NCBI GenBank assembly: GCA_025934375.1
Contig: JAICYD010000042.1
Coordinates: forward strand, 1-49,973
Length of the DNA stretch: 49,973 nt
Source of the DNA: Streptosporangiaceae bacterium
Lineage (GTDB): Bacteria; Actinomycetota; Actinomycetes; Streptosporangiales; Streptosporangiaceae
Direction: 5' to 3'
Below are positions 26,760-33,897 of the stretch, in pieces. The notes under the pieces are model-generated. The model was given only the letters and a program-made list of their open reading frames with translations. It was not told the origin of the DNA and searched no databases. Within the stretch, counting starts at the first letter, position 1; each line of letters starts with the position of its first letter. The position numbers and the translations under genes are program-made.

Positions 26760-27032
26760 CTACTCGATCAGTGACTCGCGCAATGCCGCGATCTCGTCCT
26801 CGTACGCCTGGCCGATGCCCTCGAGGAACTGCATGGCCGCGGCCGCCTCGGCCTCGTCGATCTTGGACAAGGCGAAGCCGACGTGGATCAGCACCCACTC
26901 GCCCGGCTTGGGCGGATCGTCGGCCAGCAGCCCGATGTTGATCAGCCGCCGGACGCCGCTGACGTCCACCTTGGCGAGGTCGCGATGGTCGGGGTGCATT
27001 TCGACGACCTCACCCGGTATGCCCAGGCACAT
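26760..27032 (-). CDS. hypC: HypC chaperone (canonical)
   Basis: A 90-residue HypC. The mature N-terminal cysteine is present in MCLGIPGEVVEM; it carries the Fe(CN)2CO group to the large subunit precursor. The OB-like core (AKVDVSGVRRLINIGLL, GEWVLIHVGFALSKID) and helical tail are typical. A strong GGAGGT ribosome site precedes the ATG, which lies inside the end of the upstream SIS gene (23-base overlap). It is followed closely by hypD, the usual partner. Confidence 0.95.
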   Translation of the reverse strand: MCLGIPGEVVEMHPDHRDLAKVDVSGVRRLINIGLLADDPPKPGEWVLIHVGFALSKIDEAEAAAAMQFLEGIGQAYEDEIAALRESLIE

Positions 27033-27744
27033 GTGGCACCTCCTGCATGGTGAGCTCCCAGAGCACCTGGTAAATCGTGGTCTGAGCTTCCTGGATCCGG
27101 TGAATGGAGGCGGACGGGGCCACGAAGAGGTAGTCGATGCTGTCCAGCTCGGCCATCTTCCCGCCCTCGTAGCCCGCCAGGCCGATGGTGAGCATCCCGC
27201 GCCTGCTCGCCTCGTCGAACGCGCGCAGCAGGTTGGCGGAGTTGCCGCTGGTCGACAGCCCGACCGCGATGTCGTGGCGGCCGCCGAAGGCGCCCAGCTG
27301 GCGCGCGAACACCACGTCGACCCCGATGTCGTTGCAGAGTGCCGTTACGACGGAGGTGTCGTTGGCCAGCCCGAACGCGGGCTGCGGGGGCGCGCCTCCC
27401 GCCGGGTGCAAGAACAAGGTGGCCAGCTGCTGGGCGTCGGTGGCGCTGCCGCCGTTCCCGAAGGCGAACAGCCGGCCGCCCGCCGCGAACCGGGCCGCCA
27501 TCTCCGCCGCGCAGCGCGCCAGCCGCGCGCCGTCGCGCCGGGTGATCACCTGCCGCAGCTCGCGGATCTCCCCGACCTTGGCGACGATGGACGCGCGCAC
27601 CTGCTCAAGCACGGCCGGCAGGTCGCTCGTGTCGGCGTACAGGAAGGGGTACAGCGACTCCATCGCCGCCGTGGCACTGTCATCCGTGGCACTGTCATCC
27701 GTGGCACCGTCATCCGCGGCACTGTCAGCCCGCCGTGTCGTCAC
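27010..27744 (-). CDS. SIS-domain protein, GmhA-like with altered catalytic residues
   Basis: A 244-residue sugar-isomerase fold related to sedoheptulose-7-phosphate isomerase GmhA. The phosphosugar loops are intact: FGNGGSATDAQ and STSGNSANLL. From memory of E. coli GmhA, catalytic Glu65 and His180 are expected in the DAQ-helix and in the IQExH...H helix. Here those positions read ATLF (Leu) and IQEAQTTIYQ (Gln), so both appear lost. The start GTG at 27744 has a GGAGGT site. The N-terminal 28 residues (ADSAADDGATDDSAT...) come from a 15-bp repeat and are likely disordered. It lies between two hypC-type genes in the hyp operon; its role there is unknown. Confidence 0.85.
   Translation of the reverse strand: MTTRRADSAADDGATDDSATDDSATAAMESLYPFLYADTSDLPAVLEQVRASIVAKVGEIRELRQVITRRDGARLARCAAEMAARFAAGGRLFAFGNGGSATDAQQLATLFLHPAGGAPPQPAFGLANDTSVVTALCNDIGVDVVFARQLGAFGGRHDIAVGLSTSGNSANLLRAFDEASRRGMLTIGLAGYEGGKMAELDSIDYLFVAPSASIHRIQEAQTTIYQVLWELTMQEVPHVPGHTG
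27671..27730. repeat. 15-bp in-frame tandem repeat, 4 copies, N-terminus of the SIS protein
   Basis: The unit gtggcactgtcatcc starts at 27671 and 27686, with variants at 27701 and 27716. On the minus strand it encodes (A/T)DDSAT-type repeats just after the start codon. Confidence 0.9.
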
Positions 27745-27971
27745 CGGTCACCTCCCATGACGGCGATCGCCTCGCCGGCGTGCACGAGGATCACGTCGCC
27801 CGCCGTGACGCTGACCAGGGCGACGCTGACCTGCTCGCGTCCCTGGCCAGTCTCCACGACGGCCAGCGCGTCCGGCAGCAGCCGAACCACCGTGACCTCG
27901 ACCGCCACATCCCCGCAGGTGACGCAGTGCTCGCCGTCGCAGGCCGGGCCGGGCGGCCGCTCGCCGGTCAT
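27741..27971 (-). CDS. HypC/HupF-like protein lacking the N-terminal cysteine
   Basis: A 76-residue HypC-family protein with the OB-like core VAVEVTVVRLLPDALAVVETG...VSVALVSVTAGDVILVHAGEAIAVM. It does not begin with the essential MC[LIV]xxP motif of HypC. Instead it starts MTGERPPGPACDGEHCVTCGD, with cysteines at 11, 16 and 19. Proteins of this form occur as a second HypC in actinobacterial hyp operons. It may be a structural or regulatory paralogue, or handle a different intermediate, since the Fe-binding Cys2 is absent. Its ends overlap both SIS genes (ATGA, GTGA). Confidence 0.82.
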   Translation of the reverse strand: MTGERPPGPACDGEHCVTCGDVAVEVTVVRLLPDALAVVETGQGREQVSVALVSVTAGDVILVHAGEAIAVMGGDR

Positions 27972-28588
27972 GGCGCGGCCCCGGAGTCAAGCACCCCCGG
28001 CTGCTCGAAGAACACGTGCACGAGCTCCCAGAGGATGTGGTACGTCGTCACCTGGATTTCCTTGACCACCCGCGGATCATCCGACGCCGCGGTCAGCACG
28101 TGATCGGCCAGGTGCGTCGCCGCGCCGCGGCCGCCGCTCCCGGCCAGCGCCACGGTCAGCATCCCGAGGTCCCTGGCCGCCTTCAGGCCCGCCCGCACGC
28201 TGGGGCTGTCGCCGTCGACGCAGATCCCGAGCGCGATGTCGGCCGGCGTCGCGAGGTAGCGCAGCTGGTAAGCGAAGACCTCGTCGATCCCCTCGGCCTC
28301 CGCTATGCCGGTCACCGTGGCCACGTCGGTGGTCAGCGAGATCGCCGGCAGGGCGCGCTTGCCGACGATCACCGGGTGGACGAACTCGACCGCCACGTGC
28401 TGCGCGTCGGCGCTGGGGCCACCGGTCCCGAACACCACCAGCTTCCCGCCCCGGTGGAACCGGATCGCCATCGCATGGCACGTTGCCGCGATCGCCTCCG
28501 CCTGCCCGGCCAGGTCTCGCGCAGGCAGGTCCCGCAGCTCGAACAGGCGGGTGACCTCCGGGCTGTCGCGGGCGACCGGCCCCGTCAT
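27968..28588 (-). CDS. Second SIS-domain protein, GmhA-like with degenerate phosphosugar loops
   Basis: A 206-residue paralogue of the other SIS protein and the first gene of the hyp operon. The glycine loop reads FGTGGPSADAQH instead of GNGGSAADAQH. The second phosphate loop, STSGNS in GmhA, is CVDGDSPS. In contrast, the positions aligning with GmhA Glu65 and His180 are kept (HVAVEF; VKEIQVTTYH). The pattern is the mirror image of the SIS protein at 27010-27744. A heteromer combining the two is a natural hypothesis. It is cytoplasmic, without signal or membrane segments. Confidence 0.85.
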   Translation of the reverse strand: MTGPVARDSPEVTRLFELRDLPARDLAGQAEAIAATCHAMAIRFHRGGKLVVFGTGGPSADAQHVAVEFVHPVIVGKRALPAISLTTDVATVTGIAEAEGIDEVFAYQLRYLATPADIALGICVDGDSPSVRAGLKAARDLGMLTVALAGSGGRGAATHLADHVLTAASDDPRVVKEIQVTTYHILWELVHVFFEQPGVLDSGAAP

Positions 28589-28638
28589 CGTCCGGGGCCT
28601 CGCCGGGGTGCAGCCTTCACCATCGAGGCCATACCAGC

Positions 28639-28688
28639 ACCGTAGGACAGTTATGGGGGGGTGTCCAGTGTCGACCGGACAGTTTTGG
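28639..28688 (-). promoter_or_regulatory. hyp operon promoter with GGACAGTT direct repeats
   Basis: On the minus strand TGGACA (28667-28662) and TACGGT (28644-28639) are separated by 17 bases, a good housekeeping-type promoter about 50 bases before the first gene. On the plus strand two repeats GGACAGTT[A/T]TGG (28645-28656 and 28677-28688) are 32 bp apart. One covers the spacer and the other lies just upstream of -35. The GGACAG core and spacing recall the pair before hhyS. Confidence 0.45.
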
Positions 28689-28712
28689 CTCCTGCCCCGG
28701 GTGGCGGCCGCC

Positions 28713-28728
28713 CCCGTCTAGGGACGGG
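28713..28728. terminator. Hairpin between ppx/gppA and the hyp promoter
   Basis: CCCGTC and GACGGG pair around TAGG, 100 bases beyond the end of the Ppx/GppA gene and upstream of the hyp promoter. It may insulate the two minus-strand units. Confidence 0.35.
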
Positions 28729-28827
28729 AGGCCGGCGCAAGCTTCGTTCAGCGCGTCGGCCAGGTTGCGCAACTCGGCGAGATGGTTCCTGGTCAGGCTG
28801 GTCACCAGTCAGCGAGCCTCAGCGTGG

Positions 28828-29865
28828 TCACGGGGCCTGGGCGGAATCCGTGACGAGGGTGACGGGGCTGTCGCGTCGCGAACGGTCGTGCAGGTACGGG
28901 GTGCCGGCCAGCGGGCGCAGGGGCAGGTCGAACGACTCCTGGTGGGTGGTCTGCAGGTAGTGCAAGACGATCCCCTCCCGCAAGGCCCACGGGCACACGT
29001 CGACCACATTGACGTTGAGGGCCTTCATCGTGGCCCTGGCGACCACGGCTCCGGCGAGGATCTGACGGCTGCGCGGCCCGGACACCCCGCGCAGCTTCGT
29101 CCGCTGCCGCGCCGACATCGCGGCCAGCCGCGGGATCCACGCCTCGAGGTCGGCGGCGGTCACCGAGCGGCGGACGAAGGGCCCCTTCCGCTGGGCGGGC
29201 GAGCCGGACATGCGGGCGAGCTGCTTGAAGGTCTTGGAGGTCCCGATCACCCGGTCGGGCACGCCCTCCCACAACAGCCGGTCGGCCGCCTCCCGCAATG
29301 TCGCCTTGACGTACGCGCGCAGCGCCGCGAGCTGGTCACGGGCGGGCGGGTCGTCTGGCAGGAAGGCCCGGGTCAGCCGGCCGGCGCCGAGCGGGAGCGA
29401 TATCGACAGCTCGGGCTCGGCGTCCCGGCCGAACACGATCTCCATGGACCCGCCGCCAATGTCGATGACCAGTTGCCGGCCTGCCGACCAGCCGTACCAC
29501 TGGTGCACCGCGAGGTAGGTCAGCCGGCCCTCATCCGCGCCGGTCAGGAACTGCGGCCGGACGCCTGCCTCGGCCTCGACGAGGTCCAAGATCAGGTCCC
29601 GGTTGGTGGCGTCGCGCACGGCGGACGTCGTGAACACGTACAGCTGCTCGGCTCCCAGTCGCTTAGCCGCGTTCATGGCCCGCCTGACCGCCGCGATGAC
29701 CCGGTCGATCCCGGCCTGGTCGATGGCGCCGCCGGGATCGAACGCCTCCCCCAGCAGCGTGGGCTCTTTCACCGAGTGCGTGGCCAGCGGCGGCGCGCCG
29801 GGGCGCACCTCGAAGACTTGCAACTGGGCTGAGTTCGAGCCGATATCCAGCACTCCGAGTAGCAT
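28828..29865 (-). CDS. Ppx/GppA family phosphatase
   Basis: A 345-residue member of the exopolyphosphatase/guanosine pentaphosphatase family with the actin-like ATPase fold. Phosphate-binding motifs are LGVLDIGSNSAQLQVFE at the N-terminus and VIDIGGGSMEIVFG (about residues 140-153). It is the short, single-module form common in actinobacteria (about 310-345 residues), without the C-terminal HD-like domain of E. coli Ppx. Roles are hydrolysis of polyphosphate or pppGpp in starvation. A GTAT-N15-GGGTAG promoter ends 11 bases before its ATG, so expression is probably under a stress sigma factor. Confidence 0.9.
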   Translation of the reverse strand: MLLGVLDIGSNSAQLQVFEVRPGAPPLATHSVKEPTLLGEAFDPGGAIDQAGIDRVIAAVRRAMNAAKRLGAEQLYVFTTSAVRDATNRDLILDLVEAEAGVRPQFLTGADEGRLTYLAVHQWYGWSAGRQLVIDIGGGSMEIVFGRDAEPELSISLPLGAGRLTRAFLPDDPPARDQLAALRAYVKATLREAADRLLWEGVPDRVIGTSKTFKQLARMSGSPAQRKGPFVRRSVTAADLEAWIPRLAAMSARQRTKLRGVSGPRSRQILAGAVVARATMKALNVNVVDVCPWALREGIVLHYLQTTHQESFDLPLRPLAGTPYLHDRSRRDSPVTLVTDSAQAP

Positions 29866-29875
29866 TCCAGCGCCG

Positions 29876-29900
29876 CTACCCGCAGGCAGGCGCGATATAC
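29876..29900 (-). promoter_or_regulatory. SigB/SigF-type promoter for ppx/gppA
   Basis: On the minus strand GTAT (29900-29897), 15 bases, GGGTAG (29881-29876). Transcription would start about four bases before the ATG, giving a nearly leaderless message. Confidence 0.5.
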
Positions 29901-29940
29901 GGGCGGGTATGTCACTTAATCGTCACGGTTGGGTCTCGTG

Positions 29941-30780
29941 CTAGCCGGCGCCGGGCAGGCAGACCTGCAGCGCGCCGTCAGCGGTGACGCGGGTGTCGAA
30001 CACCGGCTGCGGCGCGGTCGCCGGGCCGCGCGCGACGGTCCCGTCGGCCACCCGGAAGGTGCTGCCGTGCCACGGGCAGGTCAGGCAGCCGTCGACGTAG
30101 TCTCCGTCGGACAGCGGCCCGGACAGGTGGCAGCACTGCTCGGCGAGGACGTGGACGTCATTCCCGTCGCGGACGACGACGACGGGGACGTCACCGAGCA
30201 TCCGCTTGACTGGTTTCTGGTCGGCGAGCTCACGGGCTTCGGCGGGCGCCATGAGGTCATGCCAGCCGGGCTCGACGAGGTGGGGAACCGCCTCGGCGTG
30301 GTTGGCTCCGGCCGACTGGCGGTAGGCGATGTGGCCGCCGAGCAGCCCGCCGGCCGCCACCGCGGTCAGGCCCGCCAGTCGCAGGACCTTGGCGCGGCCG
30401 GGGTTGGCCAGTGACACCGCGTACAGGGCGAGCGCGGCCGTGTTCGCCAGGGCGTGCACGACGCCCACTCGCATCTGCTGCTCGTGCTGCTCCGACCAGT
30501 CGGTCGCGCCCGCCAGCGCGGCCGGCACCGAGGCGGCCATCCCGGCCAGCACCAGCCGCCGCGACGCCGTCTCGTTGCGTGGCCACGCGTCCAGCAGGCT
30601 CGCCGACAGCCAGGTCCCGACCGGGACCTGGACGAGCAGGGGGTGCAGGGGGTGCCCCAGCCATACGCCGTGCAGCGCGTCGCGGATCCGGCCGGGCGGC
30701 AGCTTCCGCGCGAGGCGCTGGGCAGGGCCGGTCAGCCGGTCCAGGTCCTTGGCCCGCTCAAGGTAGTCAATGGGGTACAT
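29941..30780 (-). CDS. DUF2231 membrane domain fused to a Rieske [2Fe-2S] domain
   Basis: A 279-residue fusion. Residues 35-165 resemble DUF2231: HPLHPLLVQVPVGTWLSASLLD followed by about four membrane spans. Residues 185-279 are a Rieske ferredoxin domain with ligands in QCCHLSGPLSDG and TCPWHGSTF (CxH...CxxH). The Rieske part would lie on one membrane face and could pass electrons in or out of the quinone pool. Partners are not evident from its position; the hydrogenase operon 10 kb away lacks an obvious electron acceptor, but a link is only speculation. A GGGTAG element precedes the start. Confidence 0.85.
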   Translation of the reverse strand: MYPIDYLERAKDLDRLTGPAQRLARKLPPGRIRDALHGVWLGHPLHPLLVQVPVGTWLSASLLDAWPRNETASRRLVLAGMAASVPAALAGATDWSEQHEQQMRVGVVHALANTAALALYAVSLANPGRAKVLRLAGLTAVAAGGLLGGHIAYRQSAGANHAEAVPHLVEPGWHDLMAPAEARELADQKPVKRMLGDVPVVVVRDGNDVHVLAEQCCHLSGPLSDGDYVDGCLTCPWHGSTFRVADGTVARGPATAPQPVFDTRVTADGALQVCLPGAG

Positions 30781-30789
30781 GCCGGGTCG

Positions 30790-30815
30790 CTACCCCCGAT
30801 CCGGTGACCTAACGC
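30790..30815 (-). promoter_or_regulatory. Probable SigB/SigF-type promoter for the Rieske gene
   Basis: GGGTAG (30795-30790) is preceded by GCGT at a 16-base spacing, or GTTA at 14. It is the loosest member of the set but is placed the same distance from the start codon as in ppx/gppA. Confidence 0.4.
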
Positions 30816-30840
30816 ACCCGGGCGGGCGCGTACTTTGAAC

Positions 30841-31548
30841 TCAGGCTGTGGCGGTGCCAGTCGTCGCGTCATCCAGGCCCGCGAGGTAGTCGCCGAAGCC
30901 GTTCGGGGCGCGGGGGTCGCGCCGGGCCGAGGTGATGACGGGAAGCGCCCCGGTCCGCAGCACCCGGCCGCCGCCCGCGGCCAGCGCGCCGACCAGGGCG
31001 TGGTCTTCGGCCGTGGGCACCGCCGGGAACCCGCCGGCCGCCAGGTACGCCGAGGCGCGGACGCTCAGGTTGGCGCCGTGCACGTGGGAATGCGGGCCAG
31101 GCCCGCTGTCGTAGTGCTCGCGGAACCGCGAGATCGCCCGGGGGTGCAGCCCGTTCCAGTCGGTCACCCGGATCGTGCCGATCACCGCGTCCCAGCCCTG
31201 GTTGGCGTAGTGCACCTGCTGCCGCAGCCAGCTGGGCGGGACCAGGGTGTCGGCGTCGGTGGTGGCCAGCCAGATGTCGGCGGGATCCAGGCGCCGGGTC
31301 CGGCGCAATATCTCGCGTGCGCCGGCGGCACGGGCCGCGCCGACGCTCCGGGCGCTGAGGCTGATGACGGACGCGCCGCCGCGCCGCGCGGCCAGCACGG
31401 TCCGGTCCCGGCACGCGTCGGCGACCACCACCAGGTGGGCCGGCGTGCCGCACAGCGCCCGCGCCGCGCGGCGCAGGCTGGCCAGGCACGCCGGCAGCAG
31501 GTCCTGCTCGTTATGGGCCGGGATGATGACGCCGACGAACCGGATCAT
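30841..31548 (-). CDS. Family 2 glycosyltransferase
   Basis: A 235-residue GT-A fold enzyme from ATG 31548 (MIRFVGVIIPAHNEQDLLPACL). The nucleotide-sugar site is VVVADACRDRT, the DxD-type motif is WLATTDADTLVPP, and the acceptor-side residues lie in GANLSVRASAYLAAGGFPAVPTAEDHAL with the conserved ED. No membrane anchor is seen. It is the last gene of a five-gene overlapping set (bacterioferritin, ACAD, PIG-L, NodS-like methyltransferase, GT2). Its ATG overlaps the methyltransferase stop. Donor and acceptor are unknown. Confidence 0.85.
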   Translation of the reverse strand: MIRFVGVIIPAHNEQDLLPACLASLRRAARALCGTPAHLVVVADACRDRTVLAARRGGASVISLSARSVGAARAAGAREILRRTRRLDPADIWLATTDADTLVPPSWLRQQVHYANQGWDAVIGTIRVTDWNGLHPRAISRFREHYDSGPGPHSHVHGANLSVRASAYLAAGGFPAVPTAEDHALVGALAAGGGRVLRTGALPVITSARRDPRAPNGFGDYLAGLDDATTGTATA

Positions 31549-32153
31549 ACGATCCCGCCGGCCTGGGCGACCGACCGCAGGTCGCCGCCGGAGTGGGCGT
31601 ACACCTCGGCGGTGAAGTCCGGATCGCGGTAGCACGCCAGCCGGGCCAGCCCGGCCGTGGCGGCCAGGGCTTCATGCACCTCATCGCCGCTGCGCGGGTG
31701 ATCGGGCGCGGGGTGGCGCCAGTGCACCGCGAGCATGTGCCCGCCCGGGCGCAGCGAGCCGATGCCGAGGCGCAGCGCCCGGTCGAAGTCGGCGTCGTCG
31801 AAGTAATAGAGGAGCTCGGAGAAGACGATGAGGTCGAACGTGTGCGGCGGCCACTCCCGGGGAATGATCCGCTGCTCGACTTGCACGCCGCGCAGCCTGG
31901 ACGTCCTCGCCTGGGCGGACGCGACCGCGTCGGGAACCGCGTCGCAGGCCAGCAGCCGGTCGCAGCGTGGTGCGAGCTGCGCGGTCAGCACACCGATCGA
32001 GCAGCCCGGCTCGAACGCGGTGCTGTAGCGCTCGCGGGGCAGCAAGGCGACGGTGAGCGCGTACTTGCGCGCCTCGTACCAGCGTTCGGCCAGCCCGTAC
32101 GGATCGGGTGAGGCGGCATAGCGTTCGCTGAAGTAACCCGGATCCAGCGTCAC
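31545..32153 (-). CDS. NodS-like SAM-dependent methyltransferase
   Basis: A 202-residue protein starting at GTG 32153, which overlaps the PIG-L stop as GTGA. The opening FSERYAASPDPYGLAERWYE plus RYSTAFEPGCSIGVLT (motif I) and FDLIVFSELLYYFDD (motif IV) are characteristic of the NodS family. Members N-methylate the free amine of deacetylated chitin oligomers in rhizobia. With a PIG-L deacetylase directly upstream, a deacetylation-then-methylation sequence on an amino sugar is a reasonable inference. Confidence 0.85.
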   Translation of the reverse strand: MTLDPGYFSERYAASPDPYGLAERWYEARKYALTVALLPRERYSTAFEPGCSIGVLTAQLAPRCDRLLACDAVPDAVASAQARTSRLRGVQVEQRIIPREWPPHTFDLIVFSELLYYFDDADFDRALRLGIGSLRPGGHMLAVHWRHPAPDHPRSGDEVHEALAATAGLARLACYRDPDFTAEVYAHSGGDLRSVAQAGGIV

Positions 32154-32896
32154 GGCAGCAGGACCTCCATCGCCCGGGTGAAATGGGCGATCACGCCCGG
32201 GGACAGCACTGGCCCCAGGCCATGGCCGCGGTCTTCGGTCTGGCTGGCGAAGCAGGTGATCGCCGCGCGCTTCCTGCTGGTCGCGGGGGGCGGGAGCGGG
32301 ATCCGCAGCGCCCGGTCCCAGGGCACCCGGGGGTCGCCCGGGCAGGCCCAGTGCCACATCCAGACCGGGAAGCAGTACAAGGCCCGGGGCTGTGCCCGGC
32401 GCGCGGCCTGCCCGGCCGCCTCATGGTCGGGGTGCTTGTCGCGGTCCCACGGCGCCAGGCACAGGTCAAAGTCCGCGACCAGCGGGGCCAGCGCGGCCGC
32501 GATCTGGTTCTCCCGGCCGGCCAGGTGGCCGTCGGGTAGCCCGAGCCGGATCACCTCGGCGGACCGGGCGCCGAGGGCGCGCAGCGCGGCGGCCGTCTCC
32601 GTGGCCCGCCGCCGCGCGAGCGAGGCCGGGGATGCGTGCCCGCGGTGGGAGGCCTCGCCGTCGGTCACCGCCACCAGGCGCAGCCGGGCGTGCGAGGCGG
32701 CCAGCATCGAGATCAGGCCGCCGGCGCCGAGCACTTCATCGTCGGGGTGCGCGGCCACGATGACGGCGCTCCGTATCCTGGCCAGCCGGGCCAGCCCGCC
32801 GCCGGGCAGCGTGCTCAGCCACGGCCACGACGCCCACGACCGCTCGTCGGTGCCGGGCGCGTCGATGGGGCTGCGGCGCGCGGCATGGCTCACCAT
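32150..32896 (-). CDS. PIG-L/LmbE family zinc-dependent deacetylase
   Basis: A 248-residue PIG-L protein. Zinc ligands are in VIVAAHPDDEVLGAGG (about residues 45-60) and KHPDHEAAG. Family members remove N-acetyl groups from GlcNAc conjugates such as GlcNAc-PI or mycothiol precursors. It is coupled to the acyl-CoA dehydrogenase-like gene by a 7-base overlap and to the NodS-like methyltransferase by four bases. It is not obviously MshB or Mca, and the operon context suggests a dedicated glycoconjugate. Confidence 0.9.
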   Translation of the reverse strand: MVSHAARRSPIDAPGTDERSWASWPWLSTLPGGGLARLARIRSAVIVAAHPDDEVLGAGGLISMLAASHARLRLVAVTDGEASHRGHASPASLARRRATETAAALRALGARSAEVIRLGLPDGHLAGRENQIAAALAPLVADFDLCLAPWDRDKHPDHEAAGQAARRAQPRALYCFPVWMWHWACPGDPRVPWDRALRIPLPPPATSRKRAAITCFASQTEDRGHGLGPVLSPGVIAHFTRAMEVLLP

Positions 32897-33897
32897 GTCG
32901 TGCTCCGCTCGGCGATCAGCTCGCCGAGCCGCGCCAGGTCGCTTTCCGCGTGATGCTGGCGCAGGTAGACGGTGAGATCGGCGACCGCCCGGGAATGCGC
33001 TTCATCGTGGCTCAGCGGCCCGGCCCCCAGCGCCCGGCCCGTCCTGGTGAGCACGTCGGTGGCGACCGCCTCCGTCAGCGCCCGCACCCGCAGGGCCCGC
33101 AGGGGCCCCTCGCCGGCCAGGTCCGCCGGGTCGGCGTCGATCTCGCACGCCGCCTGGCTGAGCGCGGTCCGCGCCGTGCGGAGCCCGAGATCGACGGCCC
33201 CCAGGTGAGCCAGCGCGTGCGGGCCGATATCACGCTTGGACGCCGCGGTGAGCAGTGCCCGGGCCACGGCCCGTGCCCCGCCGTACCAGCAGGCCGCCAC
33301 CCCGGCGCCTCCATGGCTGAACCCGGGCCGGCTGGTGTACCCGCCCGGCGCCCCGACCGGTTCGGCGGCGATGCCGCCGAACCCGACGTCCAGGGTGTCG
33401 CTGCCCGCCATCCCGGTGGCGGGCCAGCTGTCGGCGTGCGGCTCAAGGTCGTTTACCGTGACCGCGAAAAGCCGTGGCCCGTCATCGGCGGCCGCCGTGA
33501 CCAGGGCGTGCGTGCAGGTCCGCGCCCCCGAGCAGTACTTCTTGGTGCCCCGCAGCAGCCAGGTGCCGCCTCGCCGGCTCGCCGTCACGCTGGGGCCGGG
33601 CGGGTTCGCCGCCCACACGCCCCAGCGGCTGTCGGGCAGCGGCCGCGGGCCGCCCAGCTCGGCCAAGATGGCCACCGCGTCCGCGTGGCCCTCGCAGAGC
33701 CGGGCCAGCGACAGGTCCTCGGCGGCGAGGTCGGCGAGCACCGCCCAGCGCTCCCAGGTCCCGCCGGATCCCGGCAACGGGATGTCGAGCCTGCCTGATT
33801 CAACGGCTGCCACGAAGGCGCGGGCGACCCGCCGCCAGGCGACCCGCGTGCTCTCGCCTTGCCCGCGCTCAGCGGCCGGCGCCACGGGGACACTCAT
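32890..33897 (-). CDS. Acyl-CoA dehydrogenase-like flavoprotein
   Basis: A 335-residue protein, shorter than ordinary acyl-CoA dehydrogenases (about 380). FAD-site blocks can be seen: WGVWAANPPGPSVTASRRGGTWLLRGTKKYCSGA in the middle domain and a helical C-terminal domain with LGLRTARTALSQAA. The usual YGG-type C-terminal motif is replaced by SHDEAHSRAVADLTVYLRQHHAESDL, a form found in ACAD-like proteins of PIG-L/GT clusters. The catalytic base is therefore uncertain. It overlaps the bacterioferritin-like gene by four bases. Confidence 0.8.
   Translation of the reverse strand: MSVPVAPAAERGQGESTRVAWRRVARAFVAAVESGRLDIPLPGSGGTWERWAVLADLAAEDLSLARLCEGHADAVAILAELGGPRPLPDSRWGVWAANPPGPSVTASRRGGTWLLRGTKKYCSGARTCTHALVTAAADDGPRLFAVTVNDLEPHADSWPATGMAGSDTLDVGFGGIAAEPVGAPGGYTSRPGFSHGGAGVAACWYGGARAVARALLTAASKRDIGPHALAHLGAVDLGLRTARTALSQAACEIDADPADLAGEGPLRALRVRALTEAVATDVLTRTGRALGAGPLSHDEAHSRAVADLTVYLRQHHAESDLARLGELIAERSTTW

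Noticed and set aside
27671..27730. Short regular repeats as a possible CRISPR array
   Set aside because: Units are 15 bp, directly contiguous and coding; there are no spacers and no cas genes. The same holds for the other tandem repeats in the window.
28617..28805. 62-codon frame (GTG start) after ppx/gppA
   Set aside because: Only the first 30 residues look helical; the rest runs through the hairpin, repeats and promoter of the hyp operon and has no family likeness.
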